From: Myxococcales bacterium
GTDB taxonomy: Bacteria; Myxococcota_A; Polyangia; GCA-2747355
DNA: 37,597 nt
Assembly (NCBI GenBank): GCA_020431405.1
Contig: JAGQIK010000339.1
Coordinates: 1 to 37,597, forward strand
Direction of reading: 5' to 3'
Below, piece after piece: positions 26,743 to 37,597 of this stretch. The position numbers were made by a program, and so were the translations under genes. The stretch's first letter is position 1, and the number at the start of each line of letters is the position of its first letter. The notes beneath the pieces were generated by a model that worked only from the letters and a program-made list of their open reading frames with translations, was not told where the DNA came from and did no database searches.

Positions 26743-27621
26743 TTACCGCGCGTAGACGCGCGCCTTGGGCAACGCGCGGCGCAGCGCGGCGGCGTCGACG
26801 TGGGGGTTGCCACCTACGTCGAGCTGGCGCAGCGACTTGAGCTTGCCGAGCACCATCACATCGCGCGCCGGCACACCGTGGAGATCGAGGCGCTCGAGCT
26901 TGCCCAGGCGCAGCAAGGCGCTGATGCTGCGCACCTTGGTGCTGCCGGCGTCGAGCCGTTTCAGGCGTGTGAGCCTCGCCAGTGGCGCCAGCGAGCGCAC
27001 GCGCGTGTTGTTGATCGCGAGCGCCTCGAGCCGTCGCAGGCGCGCGAGCGGCGCGAGGCTGGTGATCGTCGAGCCGCTCAGCTGAAGGCGGCGCAACTTC
27101 GTCAGCTTGGCGAGCCAGCCATAGCGCTTGCACCGCGCACCGCCGATGGAGAGCGTCTCGAGCCGTCGCAGCTTGTCCAGCGGCGGCAGCACCACGCGAA
27201 GGTTGGCCAGCCGCAGACGACGAAGCGTCGTGAGTCTTCTCAGCACTTCGACGTGTACGAGCTTGGCGCCGTTGAGCAGCTCGAGGTCGCGCAGCTTGGG
27301 CAGCGCTGCGAGCGGGCTCAGATCGGCGCCGTCGTCGAGCGAGAGCCCTAGGCGCTCGAGCTGCGGCAGCTGGCGCAGCGCGCGCAGGTCCTTGCTCGGC
27401 CGCACGCCGCCCAGACTGACCACGTCTTTGCGGCGCGCGGCTGGGATCTTGGCAATCGCCGCGGCGACGGTGACGTGCGCGATCTTCGTGCACGCGCCGC
27501 CGCGATAGCAAAACAACGCGCCGAGGATCGGTGCGTGCGCCGCCGCGCTGCTGCTGGCGCAGCAGGCGATCACGAGCACGAGCCAGGCGGACAGCCGCGT
27601 CACGTCGCTACGTCGACGCAC
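26743..27621 (-). CDS. Exported leucine-rich-repeat protein
   Basis: A 292-residue protein with an N-terminal signal peptide (TRLSAWLVLVIACCASSSAAAHA) and at least eight leucine-rich repeats of about 22 residues, for example LPKLRDLELLNGAKL, LRRLETLSIGG, LTKLRRLQLSGSTITSLAPLARL, LRRLEALAINNTRVRSLAPLARL, LTRLKRLDAGSTKVRSISALLRL and LGKLERLDLHGV. They resemble the SDS22/internalin-like class. Such proteins bind other proteins; the partner is unknown. Start GTG 27621 overlaps the DUF2236 stop by 14 bases; GTG 27603 would give no overlap and is about equally likely. Neither has a strong ribosome site. The gene is probably co-transcribed with the DUF2236 gene. Confidence 0.88.
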   Translation of the reverse strand: MRRRSDVTRLSAWLVLVIACCASSSAAAHAPILGALFCYRGGACTKIAHVTVAAAIAKIPAARRKDVVSLGGVRPSKDLRALRQLPQLERLGLSLDDGADLSPLAALPKLRDLELLNGAKLVHVEVLRRLTTLRRLRLANLRVVLPPLDKLRRLETLSIGGARCKRYGWLAKLTKLRRLQLSGSTITSLAPLARLRRLEALAINNTRVRSLAPLARLTRLKRLDAGSTKVRSISALLRLGKLERLDLHGVPARDVMVLGKLKSLRQLDVGGNPHVDAAALRRALPKARVYAR

Positions 27622-28645
27622 GCTCGCGGCCGACGCCCTCCTTGCCCACCAGCGCCAGCGCCCGCTCGAGCAGCGCGATCACGGCGCCGCGGATGCGGCG
27701 ATGCCGCGCCGACAGCTCACCGCGCACGCCGAGGCGCTGCTCGGCCTCCAGCATCGCCGGCAGCACGCGCAGATCGGGCGACAGCCGCGCGTAGCTCCAG
27801 CGCAGCAGCCGCTGCGAGAGGCGCACCAACGACTGCGTGACGCGGCTCTTGCCTGGCAAGCCGAACGCCTCGCGCAGCGTCTCGGGCAGCATGGTGCCGG
27901 TCAGCGCGCGAAACCACAGCGCCGAGGGGCGCAGCGCGACGTGGCGCGGCCGCAAGAGGAAGCGTCCGATCTCGCGCCCCGGCTGGCTGACGACCACCGC
28001 GCCGCTGTTGACGGTCGCTTCGAAGTAGGCGCGGAAGGCGGCGAAGTCGGGCGGCAGCACGTCCTCGCCGAGGCCGAACAGCGCCGCGAAGCGAAACGAC
28101 TCGCGGTAGTACCGCTCGCGCATCTCGCTGCTGAGCTCCTCGACGAACATCTCGTAGGTCATCAGCGCCGTGTCGATCAGCGTGGCGTAGACCCACAGCA
28201 GCGCCTCGACCTCGTTGGCCCGATAGCGCTGGCCGCGCCGATAGATGCCGATGCGCTCGCCCAGATGCCCCGTGATGTGCGTGTGTACGGTGTGCACGCG
28301 CCGCGCCGAGCGCTTGGCCTTGGGCAGGTCGTCGAAGAACATCGCGAAGATGTTGTCGAAGGTGCGCCGAAAGCGCGCCAGCGGATCGGCGCGCGTGTTG
28401 GAGTGTTGGTCGATGGCGTAGGCGACGTAGGGGTGAGCGAGCTGCAGCAGCATCGCGCGGCCCGCGCCGAGAAACACGATCGACTCGCGGCTGACGTGCC
28501 AGACCGCCGTGTCGGGCCCGAAGATTCCAGCCTCGGGGCGCGCGATCTCGTCGTCGAGGCGCGCGAGCGCAGCCTCGAGCTCGTCGCGCGTGACGAGCCG
28601 CGCTGACGATGTGGATGACCGCGCCGCTGCCCCCGAGCCCATCAT
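27608..28645 (-). CDS. DUF2236 / oxygenase MpaB-family protein
   Basis: A 345-residue cytoplasmic protein. Recognisable family features are GAGRAMLLQLAHPYVAYAIDQHS with a conserved Arg and His, DPLARFRRTFDNI, VHTHITG, and ANEVEALLWVYATLIDTAL. The family includes latex-clearing (Lcp-like) and MpaB-like enzymes that use a b-type heme with His ligands to cleave C=C or oxidise hydrocarbons. Exact activity cannot be inferred; many members remain uncharacterised. It is 65 bases downstream of the BRCT-propeller gene and overlaps the LRR gene, so all three may share a transcript. No clear ribosome site precedes the ATG pair at 28645. Confidence 0.88.
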   Translation of the reverse strand: MMGSGAAARSSTSSARLVTRDELEAALARLDDEIARPEAGIFGPDTAVWHVSRESIVFLGAGRAMLLQLAHPYVAYAIDQHSNTRADPLARFRRTFDNIFAMFFDDLPKAKRSARRVHTVHTHITGHLGERIGIYRRGQRYRANEVEALLWVYATLIDTALMTYEMFVEELSSEMRERYYRESFRFAALFGLGEDVLPPDFAAFRAYFEATVNSGAVVVSQPGREIGRFLLRPRHVALRPSALWFRALTGTMLPETLREAFGLPGKSRVTQSLVRLSQRLLRWSYARLSPDLRVLPAMLEAEQRLGVRGELSARHRRIRGAVIALLERALALVGKEGVGRERAST

Positions 28646-28710
28646 TCAAGCGTAGCCTCACGGCGTAGCGCCGCGCTAGCGACAGTTCGTCGCGCCCACC
28701 GACCCGCTCG

Positions 28711-32587
<3,877 letters not shown>

Positions 32588-32617
32588 GTCGTTACGAGGC
32601 CGCGAGGCCCGCTCGCG

Positions 32618-32695
32618 CGCAGCGCTATCGTCACCGCCTTCGGCTCCACCCGCGGCCGCCGCCAAGCGACCAGCGGCGATGACGATAGCGCTGCG
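32618..32695. repeat. Long perfect inverted repeat (16 bp arms) in the 246-base gap
   Basis: CGCAGCGCTATCGTCA at 32618-32633 is exactly matched by its complement at 32680-32695. Four further pairs (CCGC/GCGG) extend the stem past a three-base bulge. The loop is about 40 bases. The gap 32588-32833 holds no gene. The repeat lies 30 bases after the hydrolase stop. No T-run follows either arm, so it could be a Rho-type or bidirectional stop, or an RNA structure or small repeat element. Confidence 0.75.
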
Positions 32696-32734
32696 GGCGA
32701 ACGATCTATATGTAGCCGGCGGCGCGCCGAACGT

Positions 32735-32799
32735 GCGCTTAAGCGCTCTTAAACCGCACCCCAGCGGCGCCCATTTCTGCTCGCGATGCGTGCTATATA
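32735..32799 (+). promoter_or_regulatory. Candidate promoter and palindrome upstream of the PEGA-kinase operon
   Basis: TGCTATATA at 32791-32799 looks like an extended -10 element in an AT-rich island. GCGCTTAAGCGC at 32735-32746 is a perfect 12-base palindrome and possible operator about 50 bases upstream. No strong -35 is visible, which is tolerable with an extended -10. Transcription would start near 32806, shortly before the TTG start at 32834. Confidence 0.45.
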
Positions 32800-32833
32800 T
32801 GAAACTCTTCAGCGCTTTTACGGAGTTTCTGAC

Positions 32834-33793
32834 TTGCTTCGACGACGCACTCGCGCCGCCCTGCTCACCTGCGCCCTAGTGCTTTGTTGCGGCCGCGCGC
32901 GCGCCCAGACGCCCCCGTCGCAGCCGACCTCCCAGCCCGAGCTCCCCGAGGGGATCCGCAAGCGCGCCGCCGCGCTCTTTCGCAACGGCAGTGCGCTGTT
33001 CAACGCGCACTCGTTCAAGCCAGCGCGCGCCGAGTTTCAGAAGGCCTACGACCTCACCAAGGCCTGGCAGGTGCTGTTCTATATCGGCATCTGCCTGAGC
33101 CGCGAGCACAAGCACCTCAAGGCCATCGCCACGCTCGAGAAGTACCTCGCCGCTGGCGGCAAGCGCATCGCGGCGCAAAAGCGCGTGCAGGCGCAGTTCG
33201 AGCTCAAGCTGCTGCGCGGGCAGCTCGCCCGGGCTGTGATCTCGGTCAACGTCGCGGGCGCCGAGGTTCGCGTCGATGGCCGGCTGGTGGGCCGCTCGCC
33301 GCTCGGCAAGCCCGTGGTGCTCGGCCCCGACGAGTACGAGATCTCCGCCAGCAAGCCCGGCTATCAGACGCAAGCGCGCAAGCTCGAGCTCAAGCCTAGC
33401 CAATCGATGAAGCTCGCTTTCACGCTCGAAAAGAAACGCACGCTGCTGTCGGTGGCGAGCGTGCCGGCAGGCGCCAGCGCGCGCATCGACGGCAAGAGCG
33501 CCGGCACGACGCCGCTCAAGACGCACCTGCCCGTCGGTGATCACGACCTCGAGCTGCGGCTCGACGGCTACAAGCCCTATCAGCGCAGGCTGACGCTCGA
33601 GCCCGACGCGCCTCTTCCACTGCTGCTACAGCTCGACAAGCTGCCACCGACGCCCTGGTACAAACGCTGGTGGCTTTGGACTGCGGTGGGTGCGGTGGTG
33701 GTCGGCGCGGTGGTGACGGCGGTGGCGCTGAGCTTGGCGGCGTGCCCGCAGGATCTGTGCACGGGCAACCTGCCGCTGGGAGGCGCCAAGTGA
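32834..33793 (+). CDS. TPR/PEGA-domain membrane protein
   Basis: A 319-residue protein. TTG 32834 has GGAG eight bases upstream and gives a normal signal peptide (LRRRTRAALLTCALVLCCGRARAQ). An in-frame ATG at 32786 would put the promoter-like TATATA inside the gene. Residues about 40-110 form TPR-like helices (RKRAAALFRNGSALFNAHSFKPARAEFQKAYDL). Two PEGA domains follow: a divergent one at about 134-199 (VDGRLVGRSPLGKPVVLGPDEYEISASKPGY) and a typical one at 203-259 (SVPAGASARIDGKSAGTTPLKTHLPVGDHDLELRLDGY). A Trp-rich membrane span lies at about 281-302, then a short tail with Cys. PEGA domains are carbohydrate-binding or surface-associated. It is the first gene of a GTGA-coupled operon with the kinase. 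Confidence 0.87.
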   Translation: MLRRRTRAALLTCALVLCCGRARAQTPPSQPTSQPELPEGIRKRAAALFRNGSALFNAHSFKPARAEFQKAYDLTKAWQVLFYIGICLSREHKHLKAIATLEKYLAAGGKRIAAQKRVQAQFELKLLRGQLARAVISVNVAGAEVRVDGRLVGRSPLGKPVVLGPDEYEISASKPGYQTQARKLELKPSQSMKLAFTLEKKRTLLSVASVPAGASARIDGKSAGTTPLKTHLPVGDHDLELRLDGYKPYQRRLTLEPDAPLPLLLQLDKLPPTPWYKRWWLWTAVGAVVVGAVVTAVALSLAACPQDLCTGNLPLGGAK

Positions 33794-34220
33794 CGCGCTC
33801 GCTGCTGCTCGCGGCGACGCTGGTGCTGGTCGGCTGCGATCACCACGTGGTCGCCAACCTGTCGCTCAGCGCGACCTCGGAGCCGATCGAGGTCGAGATG
33901 GAGCTGTGCAACGCGCTGTGCGCCAAGGATTGCACCAGCTGCGGCGAATGCTTGCCCGACAGGCAGCGCTTCACGACCGGCACCGCGCCGACGACCATCG
34001 CGCTGCGCTCGGAGCTCGATCGCCAGTTCACGGTCAGGCTCTCCGCCGTCGCGGAGGCGCTGGCTTGCGCGCCCCGGCTCGAGATAGACGTCGGCGAGGG
34101 CGAGCCCCTGCCCTTCGACATCAACGCCACGCTCGGCTGCAATCCGACCGCGCTGACTGTGGCGCCGCTCGACGTCAAGTCCAGCACCGTCGTCAGGGCG
34201 ATTCAGGACTGCGACACCCA

Positions 34221-34224
<4 letters not shown>
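33790..34224 (+). CDS. Small Cys-cluster lipoprotein
   Basis: A 144-residue protein starting at GTG 33790, whose last two bases fall in the TGA stop of the PEGA gene. The signal peptide ends in LVGC (Cys16). Five cysteines sit close together at residues 40, 44, 48, 51 and 54 (C-x3-C-x3-C-x2-C-x2-C), with four further Cys spread to the C-terminus. The rest is beta-strand-like and rich in Thr, Ser and Asp. I do not recognise a family. The cluster could form disulfides or bind metal, and context suggests a periplasmic sensor or partner of the kinase. It is coupled to the kinase gene by another GTGA overlap. Confidence 0.8.
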
Positions 34225-35740
<1,516 letters not shown>

Positions 35741-35744
<4 letters not shown>

Positions 35745-37597
35745 GACAGCCCATGAGACAGCCGCGACACGTCGCTCTGGTGCTCTTGCTCTGTGCTCTC
35801 CACGGCGCCTGCAGTGACGACGCGCCGAGCGGCGGCACGATCACACGCGCAGGCCGTGTGATCGGTCGCGTGGAGATCGGCGACGCCCTGCCGGCGTCAT
35901 CGTGTCTGGTCTCGATCCCTTCCGCGTCACGCGCCGCCCGCTGCGGGCCCGACGGCAGCTTCGACATCGAGGGCGTGCCCGCCGGCAAGCGCGAGCTGCA
36001 GATCATCCTCGATCCCGATGGCCCCGGCCGTATCGTGATCCGCCGCTTGGTTCCCGTCGCGGTCAACCCGGGCTTCATCTCCGATGCGGGCGGCCTGCGC
36101 GTGCTCGCGGCCGGCTCCATCGGCGGGCGCGTCACCGCTGGCGCCAACGCGCCGCCGTTTTCGATCATCTCCATACCGCACTATGGCGCCGTCACCGCGG
36201 CCACAGCGCAAGGCGGCTACCTGCTGCCCGTGGTGCCACCTGGCAAGCACACCGTCGTGCTGACCACCAGCGAAGGTGCGCAAGCGTCTATCGCCGATGT
36301 CGAGGTCAAGCCAGGCGACAACACCGCCGGCGTCGACTTCAACCTCGCCAACGCCGCGCAGGGCAACACCGACCTGCTCGGTCAGGCCCAGCGCGAAGGC
36401 AAGGCCGACGATCAACACGGCGGACTGACGGTCTCGGTGATCGAGCTGCGCGACGGCAAGATCATCAAGACGACCACCACCCAGAGCGACGGCGCCTTCG
36501 TCGTCAGCGTTCCGCGCGGAAACTACGCACTGCGCGTCACCGACAAGGGCAACCCGATCGAGCCCACGGTGCCGTTCCTGCTCGTGTACGGCAAGGACCC
36601 GGTGACCCTCGGCTACGTCGTGGTCGTGCCCGCACCCGATGGAGACCTCGACGGCGACGGCATCCCCAACGACAAGGACGACGACAAAGACGGCGACGGC
36701 ATCCCCGACGACAAGGACGCCTTCCCCTACGATCCGTTCGAGCACGCTGACCTCGACATGGATGGCCTCGGCGACCGCGCCGACCTGCGCAGCAAGGGCG
36801 GCGACCCCATCGACAATGTCGAGCCCACCCTCGACGCGGATGGCGACGGCAAGTTCGACTTCGAGGACAACTGCCCCGCGGTCAAGAACGACAAGCAAGA
36901 GGACCTCGACGGCGACAAGGTCGGCGACGCGTGCGACAACTGCCCCGGCGTCGCCAATCGTGACCAGCTCGACTCCGTAGGCGATGGCAAGGGAGACGCC
37001 TGTCGCTCCTGCGTCGATGGCACCGCCTGCACGCCGGCCAACGCGTGCCACCAAGGCCGGCTGCTGTGTCCGCAAGCGGGCGCCGTGTGCACCGACACCG
37101 GCGGCAACAAACCCAACGGCGCGACCTGCGGCCTCGGCCAGGTCTGCAACAACGGCGCGTGCGAGGTCTGTCGCGACGGCGAGGCGTGCATTCCCAGCGC
37201 CGCCAAGTGCAGCCTCGGCAAGCTCAGCTGCAGCAGCGGCTCGCCGGTGTGCAACGACACGCAGAGCCAAGCTCCCGACGGCACGCCCTGCGACACGGAC
37301 AAGGTCTGCTCCGCCGGAAGCTGTGTCGACTGCAAGTCGGGAGACAGCTGCGATCCGAGCACGCTCTGTCGCGAAGGCAAGCTCGAGTGCAGCAGCGGCA
37401 TGCCCGCCTGCGTCGCCTCCGCGCAGAACAAGCCCGACGGCACCTCGTGCGGCACGGATCTCGTCTGCAACACCGGCGCCTGCGTGCAGTGCAGGAGCGG
37501 CGCGAGCTGCCAGCCGAGCGGCAAGCCCTGCAACAACGGCGCGCTCGACTGCAGCACGGGCACGCCGACCTGCGTCGACGCGCAGACGCCGGCGCCC
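35741..37597 (+). CDS. Secreted protein with TSP3-like and Cys-rich repeats (3' end outside window)
   Basis: 619 codons are visible. GTG 35741 overlaps the kinase stop as GTGA; in-frame ATG 35753 is an alternative. The signal peptide ends near HGAC (Cys24), a probable lipoprotein. Residues about 40-300 are Ig-like or carboxypeptidase-regulatory-like strands (VPAGKRELQIIL, VVPPGKHTVVLTTSEG). Residues about 300-410 are Asp-rich repeats of thrombospondin-type-3 style (DGDLDGDGIPNDKDDD, DGDGIPDDKDAFP, FEDNCPAVKNDKQEDLDGDKVGDACDNCPGV), which bind calcium in that family. From 37010 on, 53- to 54-residue Cys-rich repeats with eight Cys each continue past the window edge. It is the fourth gene of the operon. 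A surface adhesin or signal receptor is possible; I make no firm claim. Confidence 0.86.
37010..37597 (+). repeat. Four tandem Cys-rich protein repeats of 159-162 bases
   Basis: Repeats start at 37010, 37169, 37331 and 37490, so the periods are 159, 162 and 159 bases. Each has eight cysteines spaced C-x5-C-x(5-6)-C-x6-C-x6-C-x12-C-x5-C-x4-C with small variations, and a conserved PDGT or PNGA before the sixth. The fourth is cut by the window edge; more may follow. Confidence 0.85.

Noticed and set aside
26669-27511. N-terminal extension of the AEC transporter frame
   Set aside because: The upstream part of this frame is Arg/Ala-rich shadow of the LRR gene. The transporter's canonical N-terminus starts at ATG 26668.

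Overview
The window is about 37.6 kb of very GC-rich, gene-dense bacterial chromosome. It holds 25 protein-coding genes, two of them cut by the window edges. I see no rRNA, tRNA, CRISPR array or intact insertion sequence. No gap between genes exceeds about 250 bases. The gene content suggests a large-genome myxobacterium-like organism (Myxococcota or a close deltaproteobacterial relative). The pointers are a transmembrane Hanks-type Ser/Thr kinase beside PEGA and Cys-rich surface proteins, many predicted lipoproteins, a TPR-protein-associated TRAP transporter, and DUF4328, LamG and Sel1 proteins. This assignment is inference from content, not a phylogenetic placement.

Left part (1-8.4 kb): a large MFS/spermidine-synthase-like membrane protein runs leftwards off the window. 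Divergent from it is a four-gene TRAP operon in the order T-component lipoprotein, DctP, DctQ, DctM. Its two membrane subunits carry unusual low-complexity C-terminal tails. A proline-rich lipoprotein with a glycosidase-like beta-propeller follows.

Middle part (8.4-21.3 kb): an AraC-family regulator and a short-chain dehydrogenase diverge from a control region built as an 82-bp imperfect palindrome with four half-sites. Next comes a leftward biotin-dependent acyl-CoA carboxylase operon of methylcrotonyl-CoA carboxylase type, with a small secreted protein at its end. Surface or secreted proteins follow: DUF4328 membrane protein, shell-like lipoprotein, DUF2341/LamG lipoprotein, an unknown exported protein and a Cys-rich Sel1 lipoprotein with an intrinsic terminator behind it.

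Right-middle part (21.3-32.6 kb): a TetR regulator faces a three-gene catabolic operon (alpha/beta hydrolase, beta-hydroxyacid dehydrogenase, D-aminoacylase-type amidohydrolase) across a palindromic operator. Facing this operon is a leftward group: a BRCT-BRCT-PQQ-propeller fusion protein, a DUF2236 heme-oxygenase-like protein, an exported leucine-rich-repeat protein and an AEC-family transporter. A large serine-hydrolase lipoprotein is divergent from the BRCT protein.

Right end (32.6-37.6 kb): a tightly coupled operon encodes a TPR/PEGA membrane protein, a small Cys-cluster lipoprotein, a transmembrane Ser/Thr kinase and a long secreted protein with thrombospondin-type-3-like and Cys-rich repeats that runs off the window. 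All three junctions use the same GTGA stop/start overlap. I consider this the best candidate for an undescribed system, probably an envelope sensing or signalling module. The BRCT-propeller fusion and the 82-bp palindrome are the next most interesting items.
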